From an uncultured Bacteroidaceae bacterium (lineage in GTDB: Bacteria > Bacteroidota > Bacteroidia > Bacteroidales > Bacteroidaceae): 64,000 bases of DNA. Positions within the stretch are counted from its first letter, which is position 1, and each line of letters opens with the position of its first letter. Of the stretch, positions 35,450 to 43,665 are shown one piece after another. A program made the translations under genes and the position numbers. Under the pieces are notes generated by a model, which was not told the DNA's origin, made no database searches, and saw only the letters and a program-made list of their open reading frames with translations. The stretch covers positions 1-64,000 of the forward strand of contig CAKRYD010000007.1 in NCBI GenBank assembly GCA_934426255.1, read 5' to 3'.

Positions 35450-36793
35450 TTATTTGCATAGGCCGCAATCGGCACATGCCTTGAGCGAATGGCGGAAACG
35501 CTGTTCAACCATCGCAGACAAACGCTCACGCAAAGGTTCAAGTTTTATTTGCGCCAGCACTTCATTGACAAAAGCATGCTGCATCAACAGACGCGCCTCT
35601 TCGGGCGATATGCCTCGTTGCGCCATATAGAAGAGAGCCGCCTGATCAATTTGTCCGACGGTGCTCCCATGGTTGCACTTCACATCATCGGCATAAATCT
35701 CCAGCATGGGTTGCGTATACATTCTCGCCGTCGGCGACACACAAAGGTTGGCATTGGTTTCCTGCGAATCAGTCTGCTGCGCCCCGGGTCGTACCAAAAC
35801 CTTACCGGCAAATGCTCCGACAGCATCTCCATCCAGCACATATTTATACAGCACTTCGCTTTTGCACCTCCCCATCTTGTGGTCAATGAGAAGATGATTG
35901 TCGACTTTCTGATTGCCGTCGGCAACAACTGCCCCCATAATACGGGCATGGCCGTTTTCTCCGTCAAAAGAAAAATTGGCAGTGCGCCTCGTTATGCCGT
36001 TACGCAAGGAAAGACTTACATACTCCAGACATCCGCCTTCGGCCTGAGACAAGTACAAATTATCAAACAGGGTACAGTTGGCAGCTGTCTCTTCTACGCT
36101 ATAAATATTCAGGCATGCACCTTTACCGACAAATATCTCGGTTACGTTCGTAGTGAGGAAGCGAACCTTATCCATCACATGCTCGCAAAACAAGAGTCCT
36201 ACCTCTGATCCATCACCCAGCACAATCAAAGTGCGTCTGTTGGTCATCAGGTCTACATTGGCATGCATCAGGTTGACAACCTGCAACACCTGTTCCACTT
36301 TCGTCCCCGACGGTATATATATCAGCAAGCCGTCCTGAGCCAAGGCCGTGTTCAAAGCCGTTACGGCATCACCATCCGTCACGGCAATCTTTCCGTAAAA
36401 GTTCTGCAATTTGCCGGGATGAATCTTGTCGTAATCACAAATCGAACCAACATATGCACCTTCAGGCAGAACATGTTTTGATTTGGAAAGCGTATGGAAT
36501 TGCTCATTAACCATATAGTATAAAGCCGTACCTATGTTTGGCACAGAACAGCGATATGCCTTATAGGGATCGGCTTTCATCTCCAAACGGTTCAAGTTCA
36601 ACCCATAGTCAGGGGCAAAAGCGGCCTGCACATCCGTATACTTGTAGTTTTCGTTTTTACGCGACGGGAATTCCAAATCACAAAAAGCATGAAAAGCCTC
36701 GTCACGCTTTTCGTTCATCACATCGCAGCTGTTCTTGCGGAGCAGGTCGGCGGCCTCGCGATAAAGTTCTATATATTGTTGCTCGCTACCCAT
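35450..36793 (-). CDS. sufD: Fe-S cluster assembly protein SufD
   Basis: The 447-residue protein belongs to the SufB/SufD beta-helix family. It has the C-terminal block KCNHGSTVGQIDQAALFYMAQRGI, with the His that SufD uses at the SufB-SufD interface, and LMQHAFVNEVL. SufD forms the SufBC2D scaffold on which iron-sulfur clusters are built. The sequence extends past the usual end with KACADCGLCK, a small cysteine-rich tail. The lack of SufB-type conserved cysteines in the core favours SufD over SufB. It is 6 bases after sufC. A second SufB/D-family gene is not present here, so SufB must be elsewhere. Confidence 0.88.
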   Translation of the reverse strand: MGSEQQYIELYREAADLLRKNSCDVMNEKRDEAFHAFCDLEFPSRKNENYKYTDVQAAFAPDYGLNLNRLEMKADPYKAYRCSVPNIGTALYYMVNEQFHTLSKSKHVLPEGAYVGSICDYDKIHPGKLQNFYGKIAVTDGDAVTALNTALAQDGLLIYIPSGTKVEQVLQVVNLMHANVDLMTNRRTLIVLGDGSEVGLLFCEHVMDKVRFLTTNVTEIFVGKGACLNIYSVEETAANCTLFDNLYLSQAEGGCLEYVSLSLRNGITRRTANFSFDGENGHARIMGAVVADGNQKVDNHLLIDHKMGRCKSEVLYKYVLDGDAVGAFAGKVLVRPGAQQTDSQETNANLCVSPTARMYTQPMLEIYADDVKCNHGSTVGQIDQAALFYMAQRGISPEEARLLMQHAFVNEVLAQIKLEPLRERLSAMVEQRFRHSLKACADCGLCK

Positions 36794-36799
36794 AACCGC

Positions 36800-37558
36800 T
36801 TATGATTCTCTGTTGAGTTCCGACTTGATCCAATCAAAACCTTCACTTTCAATCCGATATCCCAAATTGGCATCACCGGTACGCACAATGCTGCCGTCAA
36901 CCAACACGTGCACCACATCGGGACGCAAATAGTCGAGCATCCTTTGATAATGTGTTATGACAATGGCACTGGTCTCAGGTTTCCTTATCTTATTGAATCC
37001 CTCGATCACAATCCTCAGGGCATCGACATCAAGTCCCGAATCTGTTTCATCCAGAATGGCCAGCTTAGGCTCGAGCATCGCCATCTGGAATATTTCATTG
37101 CGTTTTTTCTCTCCGCCACTGAACCCTTCATTAACGGAACGGCGTGTCAGCGAAGCATCCAGTTCTACAATCTGTCTCTTCTCTTTCATCAGCTTCAGGA
37201 ATTCCGGAGCAGCAATAGGCCCTTGTCCCCAATACTTACGCTTGGCATTGATAGCCGCACGCATAAAGTTGACCATGCTGACACCCGGTATTTCAATGGG
37301 AGACTGAAAGGACATGAACAGTCCTTCGTGCGAACGGTCTTCTGGTGGCATAGCCAACAGATCTTTACCGTTAAACAGGATGGAGCCTTCTGTCACTGTA
37401 TATTGTGGATTTCCCACCAATACATTGCAAAGAGTACTCTTTCCGGAACCGTTCGGTCCCATCAAGGCATGCACCTCCCCGTCTCTTATCGTGAGACTGA
37501 CTCCCTTTAAAATCTCTTTGCCTTCAACCGAAGCATGCAGATTGCGAATTTCGAGCAT
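36800..37558 (-). CDS. sufC: Fe-S cluster assembly ATPase SufC
   Basis: The 252-residue ABC-type ATPase drives the SufBCD scaffold. The Walker A motif is MGPNGSGKSTLCNVL, the signature is NEGFSGGEKKRNEI, typical of SufC rather than transporters, and the Walker B is LAILDETDSGLDVDAL, with ITHYQRMLDYLRPD after it. There is no membrane partner. It is the first gene of this operon, with a TAACTTTG promoter element about 36 bases upstream. Many Bacteroidales have sufB directly before sufC; here the upstream gene is an unrelated sigma factor on the other strand. Confidence 0.95.
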   Translation of the reverse strand: MLEIRNLHASVEGKEILKGVSLTIRDGEVHALMGPNGSGKSTLCNVLVGNPQYTVTEGSILFNGKDLLAMPPEDRSHEGLFMSFQSPIEIPGVSMVNFMRAAINAKRKYWGQGPIAAPEFLKLMKEKRQIVELDASLTRRSVNEGFSGGEKKRNEIFQMAMLEPKLAILDETDSGLDVDALRIVIEGFNKIRKPETSAIVITHYQRMLDYLRPDVVHVLVDGSIVRTGDANLGYRIESEGFDWIKSELNRES

Positions 37559-37593
37559 ATGGACAATTCTTCTAATTGATAATTTTTAAAGGA

Positions 37594-37601
37594 CAAAGTT
37601 A
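37594..37601 (-). promoter_or_regulatory. suf operon promoter, -7 element
   Basis: The minus strand reads TAACTTTG, 36 bases before the sufC start. No clear -33 element is seen. It shows that the operon begins at sufC, without sufB. Confidence 0.55.
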
Positions 37602-37673
37602 CGGCAATCTGAAGAAATAGGGCTCTTCTTCACAAAGTTTATATTGCAGACCCGCTAACACAAAAGAACAGCC

Positions 37674-37681
37674 TAACTTTG
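37674..37681 (+). promoter_or_regulatory. ECF sigma operon, possible -7 element
   Basis: TAACTTTG lies 82 bases before the sigma factor start. Without a good TTTG upstream it is tentative; an autoregulated ECF promoter may exist too. Confidence 0.4.
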
Positions 37682-37763
37682 TGCCTTGAAAAAAGTAGAT
37701 GATTCGATGTTACTTTTTGGCAAGTTTGCGTTTAGATAGTAGAAGACACCATCAGGAATCCGA

Positions 37764-38264
37764 ATGAGCGACGAGACATTGGTATCCACATTTGAACGGT
37801 TGCGTTCGCGGCTGTTAGGATTGGCGGGCCGTCTATTGCGCGATGACGAAGATGCGCAAGACGTGCTGCAAGATGCCTTTTGCCAACTCTGGACTCACTA
37901 TCGCGATGTATCATCTCCCAAGGACATAGAAGCTTTGAGCATGACTACTGTACGCAATCTCAGCATTTCTACCCTTCGCCACAAAATCGATGTCATAGAC
38001 TTGGAGGCCAGTTCTACAGTCTGCGAAAGCGATGAAAGCATTCAGGAAGATCCACGTGATGAAAAGTTCAATATGGTAGAACGCCTGATTAACGAACACC
38101 TTTCGCCTTTGCAACGCACCATTTTGACCCGCCGTGAAATCGAAGGAAAAAGCATCGCTGAAATTGCGATTGAGATGAAGATGGAAGAACCTGCAGTTCG
38201 TATGAACTTGAGCAGGGCACGAAAAACCATTCGAGAACTATACACGAAAACTAACAGCCTATGA
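37764..38264 (+). CDS. ECF-type RNA polymerase sigma factor
   Basis: The 166-residue protein has only sigma regions 2 and 4. Region 2 contains LLGLAGRLLRDDEDAQDVLQDAFCQLW. Region 4 contains LSPLQRTILTRREIEGKSIAEIAIEMKMEEPAVRMNLSRARKTIRE, a helix-turn-helix for -35 binding. It would direct RNA polymerase to its own regulon in response to an envelope signal. The next gene overlaps its end by 4 bases (ATGA) and encodes a membrane protein that looks like its anti-sigma factor. Two envelope proteins follow. No SusC/D or TonB transducer is nearby, which argues against the FecI-type glycan-sensing class. Confidence 0.9.
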   Translation: MSDETLVSTFERLRSRLLGLAGRLLRDDEDAQDVLQDAFCQLWTHYRDVSSPKDIEALSMTTVRNLSISTLRHKIDVIDLEASSTVCESDESIQEDPRDEKFNMVERLINEHLSPLQRTILTRREIEGKSIAEIAIEMKMEEPAVRMNLSRARKTIRELYTKTNSL

Positions 38265-38698
38265 AACAGATACAGCTAACCAAACACGAAGCCAAACGCT
38301 TGCTGGAGCGCTATTATAACGGCGATACGACCAATGATGAAGAACGTCTGATACGGATTTTCCTGGCATCATCGGCAGCAGACGGAGGTGAGTTCAATGC
38401 CGACAAAGCTGTATTGGGCTTCCTCTGCACCAAACGCGCAAAATGCCACCGCACAAAAGCCACCAGGTGGATTCCCTTAGCTGCCGCCGCAAGCATTGTC
38501 ATGGCTATCGGCCTTTGGACATTCGCTCATCTCACCACACCCGATTATATCGCCTATGTCAACGGGCAAGAATATACCAATGAGCAATTCGTAATCAACC
38601 ACATGGAACAGACCATGAAAATCGTAGGGAACGAAACGGAATCACTGACCATAGAAAACCAAATGAAAACCGTATTCGAAGCTACTGATAATAACTAA
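38261..38698 (+). CDS. Small membrane protein, probable anti-sigma factor
   Basis: The 145-residue protein has a cytoplasmic N-terminus of about 65 residues with RLLERYYNGDTTNDEERLIRIFL, resembling the sigma-binding start of Bacteroidetes FecR-type anti-sigma factors. One membrane segment (IPLAAAASIVMAIGLWTFAHL, about 72-92) follows, then a short periplasmic tail of about 50 residues. A real FecR domain is missing, so it cannot sense a transducer in the known FecR way. The 4-base overlap with the sigma gene supports a sigma/anti-sigma pair. The function is inferred from topology and position only. Confidence 0.6.
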   Translation: MKQIQLTKHEAKRLLERYYNGDTTNDEERLIRIFLASSAADGGEFNADKAVLGFLCTKRAKCHRTKATRWIPLAAAASIVMAIGLWTFAHLTTPDYIAYVNGQEYTNEQFVINHMEQTMKIVGNETESLTIENQMKTVFEATDNN

Positions 38699-38714
38699 AC
38701 TTATAACAAGGAGG

Positions 38715-39170
38715 ATGAATATGTCAAACACACTAAAAAATGCTGTGATTATCATTCTGATGATTTGCCTGTTTCCGGTTATGGTCATAGCGCAGAAAGA
38801 TTTGCATATTGCGCCATACTTTGACGGGCGGTTCAACAAAAACCGCCAGGTGGCAACACTTATTGTAAAAGGGAAGCCACTCAAGGCCTATAACCTGTCA
38901 CTTTACCGCAGCATGACTTTTGAAAGCAACATGCCTGTAACAGGAAAAATAGAATCCGCCGTACTGGCCGATTCCAGACAAGCCATAGACAAAGAAACGG
39001 GATATATAGGTGGAAAGCTGCTGTACGGTTTCTATTGCCTAAAGCCCGAAGCCGGCAAGAAACGGCCGTTGCGCTATATATTTTACCGACGCACTGAAGA
39101 AAAATGTATACTCGTATACATGGAAGGGAACACCACCCTGGATTATCTGAAGAAAATGTTTCAACAATAA
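38715..39170 (+). CDS. Secreted DUF6108-like protein
   Basis: The 151-residue protein has a signal peptide (about residues 1-26, ending VMVIAQ) and a small mature domain with no catalytic motif that I recognise: FDGRFNKNRQVATLIVKGKPLKAYNLSLYRSM and LLYGFYCLKPE. It resembles the DUF6108 family, which is often found beside ECF sigma genes in Bacteroidales. It lies 16 bases after the anti-sigma-like gene and 14 bases before the outer-membrane protein gene, so it belongs to the same operon. A periplasmic role in signal input or envelope repair is inference. A nearby start two codons later (MSNTL) is equally possible. Confidence 0.65.
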   Translation: MNMSNTLKNAVIIILMICLFPVMVIAQKDLHIAPYFDGRFNKNRQVATLIVKGKPLKAYNLSLYRSMTFESNMPVTGKIESAVLADSRQAIDKETGYIGGKLLYGFYCLKPEAGKKRPLRYIFYRRTEEKCILVYMEGNTTLDYLKKMFQQ

Positions 39171-39184
39171 ATATCATAACCATT

Positions 39185-40072
39185 ATGAAGAGCTATTTCT
39201 TTATTGGATTGGCCTGCTCAATGCTCACACTTGCAGCACAGGCCTCAGAACAAAACGACACGACACTTCTCGTCAGGAACCCAGACTGTGTCACTGTCGA
39301 AGAAGGCAACGGACAAATGAAAGTTACGGTCGAAGGAATGCCGGGAAATGCAACATTCCGAGTGGAACGCTGCCGCGAATTGAAAGACAACGGAATCACC
39401 GTCGTTCGTGAAAGAACGAATTGGGGCATTGACCTGCCGTTTATATCCGGCAAAAACAAACGACATTACAAAGACATCGACTGTCATCTGCCCGAATTCT
39501 TCATTGGATTCTCCTCGATGGTCAATGCTGACAACGGTCTACATTCGACATTCGGCAGTTCCGTTGAAATCGGGTTTACCCCCTTACAGATTTCAGGGCC
39601 GATGCTGGCAGAAAATCTCAGCATCGCATCCGGGCTCGGCTTTGCCTGGCGCAATTATCGCATGACAGGATATACACGCTTTGTAAAAGAAGGCAGCAAC
39701 TTGCTATTGGACAACTATCCCGAAAATGCCGACATACAATTCTCGCGTATCAAGACATTCAGCCTTACCGTTCCTTTGCTGCTTGAATGGCATCACCGCC
39801 TATCGAAGAAGTCTCTCCTGTGGATTCAAGCGGGGCCATTATTCAACTTCACCACATACGCCAGCATGAAAACCCGTTATACGCTGGACGGTCAGAAGCA
39901 TAAAGAATTCGACAAGAACATTCACCAAGAGCCCATTACCGTCGACCTGTATGGTGCTGTCGGCATTAATAATGTCGGTTTATATTGCCGCTATGCTCCG
40001 TGCAGGATACTGAAACGAACCTATAATCCGGCCTTTTCCTCTTTAAGTTTCGGCATAGCTTTAAGCTTTTAA
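39185..40072 (+). CDS. Outer-membrane beta-barrel protein in the ECF sigma operon
   Basis: The 295-residue protein has a signal peptide (MKSYFFIGLACSMLTLAAQA), a linker of about 90 residues, and then alternating strands typical of a small Bacteroidetes outer-membrane barrel (PorT-like): GLHSTFGSSVEIGFTPLQI, LSIASGLGFAWRNYRM, LTVPLLLEWHHRLS, YGAVGINNVGLYCRY. It ends in Phe (FGIALSF), as barrels often do. I chose the ATG at 39185 because it starts the signal peptide and avoids overlap with the upstream gene. It is the last gene of the sigma operon and could be the source or the target of the stress signal. Confidence 0.7.
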   Translation: MKSYFFIGLACSMLTLAAQASEQNDTTLLVRNPDCVTVEEGNGQMKVTVEGMPGNATFRVERCRELKDNGITVVRERTNWGIDLPFISGKNKRHYKDIDCHLPEFFIGFSSMVNADNGLHSTFGSSVEIGFTPLQISGPMLAENLSIASGLGFAWRNYRMTGYTRFVKEGSNLLLDNYPENADIQFSRIKTFSLTVPLLLEWHHRLSKKSLLWIQAGPLFNFTTYASMKTRYTLDGQKHKEFDKNIHQEPITVDLYGAVGINNVGLYCRYAPCRILKRTYNPAFSSLSFGIALSF

Positions 40073-40099
40073 CTGCACACCACGTTGATGATTATTGCT

Positions 40100-40107
40100 T
40101 AACTTTG
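40100..40107 (+). promoter_or_regulatory. folB promoter, -7 element
   Basis: TAACTTTG lies 28 bases before the folB ATG. The -33 element is unclear. Confidence 0.5.
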
Positions 40108-40135
40108 CATCCTGACATAACAACATATATCAAGG

Positions 40136-40510
40136 ATGCAATTGTTATCTTCTTCCATTGAATTAAAGAACTTGCGGTTTCATGCCGGCCACGGAATCAG
40201 TCGGTTGGAACAGCGCGTAGGATGCACATTCCGCGTCAATGTTCGTCTGGACTTCACCCTAAAAGCAAGTGCCTTGGAAGCCGACCGGCTTGAAGGAACA
40301 CTCAACTATGCTGAATTGTTCAAAGTTATCCAACGCGAGTTCATGCCGACAACTCAGCTCATCGAGCATGCTGCCTGGCGCGTCGCCAAATCCTTATTGA
40401 AGGAATTCGACAGCATCAACACCGTTGACATCGAAGTGGAAAAGCTCAACCCTCCCATTTCTGCCGATTGCGAAAGTGCTTCCATCAGGTTAAAAATTGA
40501 ACGCTCCTAA
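40136..40510 (+). CDS. folB: Dihydroneopterin aldolase
   Basis: The 124-residue enzyme splits dihydroneopterin into hydroxymethyl-dihydropterin and glycolaldehyde in folate synthesis. It has the tunnel-fold motifs ELKNLRFHAGHGISRLEQRVGCTFRVNV, with the family's Y/H-G-H region, LNYAELFKVIQREF, LIEHAAWRVAKSLL, with the Glu, and VEVEKLNPPI-like VDIEVEKLNPPIS, with the catalytic Lys. Length is normal. It is followed 12 bases later by the B3/4-domain gene; the pairing has no obvious metabolic reason. Confidence 0.92.
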   Translation: MQLLSSSIELKNLRFHAGHGISRLEQRVGCTFRVNVRLDFTLKASALEADRLEGTLNYAELFKVIQREFMPTTQLIEHAAWRVAKSLLKEFDSINTVDIEVEKLNPPISADCESASIRLKIERS

Positions 40511-40522
40511 ATTATAATCATC

Positions 40523-41197
40523 ATGCAAATAGTTATTTCTACAGAAATCAAGGAGAAGTTTCCCACGCTGTGCATTGCCATGCTTGAGGGCAAAGTGAGA
40601 AACACAGAAAACAATGATTGCCTTTGGCAAGAGATACAGGCTACAGAAGCGACCTTTAGGCAAACCTATACCACAGAAACGCTGAAACAGCGCACTTCAA
40701 TAGCAGCGACCAGACAGGCCTACCGCATCCTGGGAAAAGACCCGAGCCGTTACCGGCCTTCCAACGAAGCTCTTGTACGCCGCCTGCTGCAAGGTAAAGA
40801 ACTCTACCATATCAATACTTTGGTTGACATCAACAACCTCGTTTCCATCCGCCACGGATACAGCATAGGCGGCTTTGACAGGAACAAGATTCAAGGAGAC
40901 AAACTGATTTTGGGCATAGGGCTTGCCAATGAGCCCTATGAAGGTATCGGACGCGGCACCATCAACATAGAGTCTCTCCCCGTTTATCGCGACGCGGCAG
41001 GCGGAATAGGGACACCCACCAGTGATAACGAACGCACCAAAATGGATTTGGACACACAGCATGCATTGTTCCTGATAAACGGATATGACGAAAATCGCAA
41101 TGCCGTTACATCATGTGCAGAAGACCTGCAAGCCTTACTTGCCAAATATGCTCAAGGAAAAGATTTCCGGCTGATGGTAGAACAATCACAACCCTGA
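40523..41197 (+). CDS. B3/4 (tRNA-binding-like) domain protein
   Basis: The 224-residue protein consists of the B3/B4 domain known from the beta subunit of phenylalanyl-tRNA synthetase, here stand-alone: SIAATRQAYRILGKDPSRYRPSNEALVRR, YHINTLVDINNLVSIRHGYSIGG, and GIGTPTSDNERTKMD. Stand-alone forms may edit mischarged or free non-cognate amino acids, but this has not been shown for most members. It lies 12 bases after folB, so it is likely co-transcribed. The 205 bases after it (41198-41402) are open in one frame on each strand but neither frame looks like a known protein. Confidence 0.82.
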   Translation: MQIVISTEIKEKFPTLCIAMLEGKVRNTENNDCLWQEIQATEATFRQTYTTETLKQRTSIAATRQAYRILGKDPSRYRPSNEALVRRLLQGKELYHINTLVDINNLVSIRHGYSIGGFDRNKIQGDKLILGIGLANEPYEGIGRGTINIESLPVYRDAAGGIGTPTSDNERTKMDLDTQHALFLINGYDENRNAVTSCAEDLQALLAKYAQGKDFRLMVEQSQP

Positions 41198-41402
41198 TGA
41201 ATCCATGATTTCCGCAAAGAGCTTTTCCCGGGAAGGCCGCACAACCGGATTGCATGGTAAATCTGAAATGCGGAACGCAGTAAATGAAAAGGCGTACCCA
41301 GCAAAATCAAAATGCAAGGGAGCGTTTCTGACAACGGCCGATGTTAAGATAAACGGCATGCCGGAAGAATCAGAAAAATCCGCGAACATCACATATTGAA
41401 CC

Positions 41403-43259
41403 ATGAGACTACCGGCAGGAATAATCGTTTTTTTGCTATCGGCCATAATGGGAATGGCCGGAAACAAGAGAATTGTGTATATGGACATGCGCCCGATATT
41501 GAACGCAGACTATACCGACAGTATCACCGTATTGGACATTTGGGACAAGTTGCATACCATAGCCACACTACAGGGCATCGTTAACCGCAGCAGTCCGCAG
41601 TTGTACATCAACTATGTAGTTAACGGCGACATTGCCGTCGATTCATATTGGTGGAACAAATATCGAAGCAAAGGCATGTGGCTGCATTCGCGCGACACAG
41701 TGAATTGCACTTCTGTAGAAAAGGCTGTAGACTTATTCAAAGGCCAACTGAAAGGTGCAGTCGTCTATGACTCCGAAACCGCATCGACGAGCAATGTCGC
41801 ATCGGCCATTGCCGGAATAGATGATTTGATTGCCATACGCTATGACAAGAGAAAAGAGTCGTTGTATTCGCGTCTGATAACCAACGGGCCGAAATTACCG
41901 GTAAAGGTATGGTTGGTAAACAAAGACGGATCGCCCATGTTTACAGGCGAAGGACTGCTGCCGGGCTGCAGCCGCCAATCATCGGGCTCGAAGAAGTGCG
42001 ACCCTTATCTATGGTTTATCGAGACCTATATGAAAACAGGGCGTTGCGATGGGCGTTATGCAGGCTATTATTTGGATCAGTCATGGAGAAAAAAGGTTCA
42101 TAACGCTCCACTGAATCATCATCAGCTTACGAACCACGACTTTTTCATATCGCGTCGCGGTTTCTTCTTCGACCTTTCGCCTTGGGAAGATGAAGCCGCA
42201 ACAGACGATAGGAATCAAATAACGGGGACAGATGCGGCCGTGCTGAAAGAAATGCTGAAAGAGGCCTACAACCTGAAGAAAGGGCGCAAAATGTGCTATA
42301 TCGGTGGCTTTCCGGCATGGGCATACAAATACACCCGCCATGCCGGCGGCAAACATGGCGATGTGGAAACGGAATGGCACTTTTCAGAACTCATCAGCCA
42401 TTACAACGCGTTCAAGGATGCCGATGCCATTGGCTACGGGGCACTGGCCAATGCTTCTTTCTGGCAGCATTTCCCTACAAAAAGATACCGGCAGCGATGG
42501 ACAGACAAGCAGGAACTGCAACGAAAAGGGCTCGTTGACTGCAATGGAAAAGTGCGCACCGACCGACAATACATTATTATCTATATGGGCGACTACGATG
42601 CGTCATCGTGGGTGAGCCAACGAACAGCCGATATCTGGGATGCACCCGAGCGCGGCCGTCTGCCCATAATGTGGTGCATCAGTCCAGTTTTATCGGAACG
42701 CATACCACATGCCCTTCATTATATCAGGCAGACAGCCACGACCAATGATTATTTTGCGGCTGCCGACAACGGTGCCGGATACATGATTCCCGGCATAGCC
42801 GAACACGAAGATATGCGTTGCGGCACGACCAACCGCATCGACACATGGGCAGCACATTGCCAACATTATTACAAGAAATGGGGACTTACGGTCAGCGGCT
42901 TCATCATAGATGCCAACGGACCAGCCATGCGTAAGCGCGCTTTGGATGCCTATTCGAAGTTCAGCCCTAATGGTATTGTGCCTCAAAAAGCACCTCACCG
43001 GCTGCTCCACAATAACATGCCGATACTGCCGTCTGATTGGGACTTGGTAGATGACGATCCCAAGAAAGCCGCCAAAGTATTGGTCGACAGATTGCACGCC
43101 AGGCCGATGCCCTTTCATTGGTACAGATGCATCTTAAAAACACCTGCATGGTATGAACAGGTGATACAGGAGGCACAACGATTAGACCCGTCCATCATGC
43201 TTCTGAACATGCCGGATTTCTTTGAACTCTACAGAATGTGGCTGAAAGAAAGAGCATAA
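41403..43259 (+). CDS. Secreted GxGYxYP-family protein (putative glycoside hydrolase)
   Basis: The 618-residue protein has a signal peptide (MRLPAGIIVFLLSAIMGMAG) and matches the GxGYxYP family. The N-terminal domain starts YMDMRPILNADYTDSITVLDIWDKLHTIATLQGIVNRSSPQLYI. The C-terminal domain contains ADNGAGYMIPG, the family signature in slightly altered form, plus YIIIYMGDYDASSW and WCISPVLSERIPH. The family is tentatively called glycoside hydrolase, but no member's activity is known to me. It stands alone; its nearest neighbours are a B3/4 protein and EF-G2, so context gives no substrate. Confidence 0.8.
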   Translation: MRLPAGIIVFLLSAIMGMAGNKRIVYMDMRPILNADYTDSITVLDIWDKLHTIATLQGIVNRSSPQLYINYVVNGDIAVDSYWWNKYRSKGMWLHSRDTVNCTSVEKAVDLFKGQLKGAVVYDSETASTSNVASAIAGIDDLIAIRYDKRKESLYSRLITNGPKLPVKVWLVNKDGSPMFTGEGLLPGCSRQSSGSKKCDPYLWFIETYMKTGRCDGRYAGYYLDQSWRKKVHNAPLNHHQLTNHDFFISRRGFFFDLSPWEDEAATDDRNQITGTDAAVLKEMLKEAYNLKKGRKMCYIGGFPAWAYKYTRHAGGKHGDVETEWHFSELISHYNAFKDADAIGYGALANASFWQHFPTKRYRQRWTDKQELQRKGLVDCNGKVRTDRQYIIIYMGDYDASSWVSQRTADIWDAPERGRLPIMWCISPVLSERIPHALHYIRQTATTNDYFAAADNGAGYMIPGIAEHEDMRCGTTNRIDTWAAHCQHYYKKWGLTVSGFIIDANGPAMRKRALDAYSKFSPNGIVPQKAPHRLLHNNMPILPSDWDLVDDDPKKAAKVLVDRLHARPMPFHWYRCILKTPAWYEQVIQEAQRLDPSIMLLNMPDFFELYRMWLKERA

Positions 43260-43340
43260 AACTGCATTTTCTTATAATATTATGTGCATTTGGCCGTTAT
43301 ATAACCAAACAAAGAAACTACATTAAGAAATTATCGGCCT

Positions 43341-43466
43341 ATGAGTGATTTTACCTTTGCAGAAATTTGTCCTAAAGAGGAGACCATCATCTTATTAAGG
43401 GATTTAGCCCGTATGCTTCAAACAGCAGCTTACAGACAAAAGCCTGAAATGGGCATCGGCAATTGA
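43341..43466 (+). CDS. Possible small protein, 41 residues
   Basis: An ATG-to-TGA frame of 42 codons encodes MSDFTFAEICPKEETII followed by an amphipathic helix (LLRDLARMLQTAAYRQ). A terminator follows at 43488. A TACCTTTG motif at 43352-43359 lies inside the frame and could instead be the promoter of a small RNA ending at the same terminator. I do not recognise the sequence. No clear promoter upstream of the ATG is seen. Confidence 0.3.
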   Translation: MSDFTFAEICPKEETIILLRDLARMLQTAAYRQKPEMGIGN

Positions 43467-43487
43467 ACATTGGTCTTAACAGTAACC

Positions 43488-43520
43488 AGGGGCTGCGTCG
43501 GAAGAGGCACAGCCCCTTTA
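43488..43520 (+). terminator. Terminator between the GxGYxYP and EF-G2 genes
   Basis: AGGGGCTG (43488-43495) pairs with CAGCCCCT (43510-43517) and is followed by TTATTG. It ends whatever is transcribed from 43260-43487. The remaining 43521-43665 is AT-rich leader of the EF-G2 gene. Confidence 0.7.
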
Positions 43521-43665
43521 TTGTATACAATTGCCAACGCTTTTCTTTGCATTCAGCGACATTATGCTGTATAACATATTGTACCTTGTTGCTTTTAAAA
43601 ATATAAAGAACTAACTTGCACTCGATTTTTCAATTAAGAGTATCCACCATTAAATAGATTTGAAT

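Noticed and set aside
34354..35484. 376-codon plus-strand frame opposite sufS
   Set aside because: sufS on the minus strand has all catalytic motifs; the opposite frame has no recognisable domain and crosses into the sufD end.
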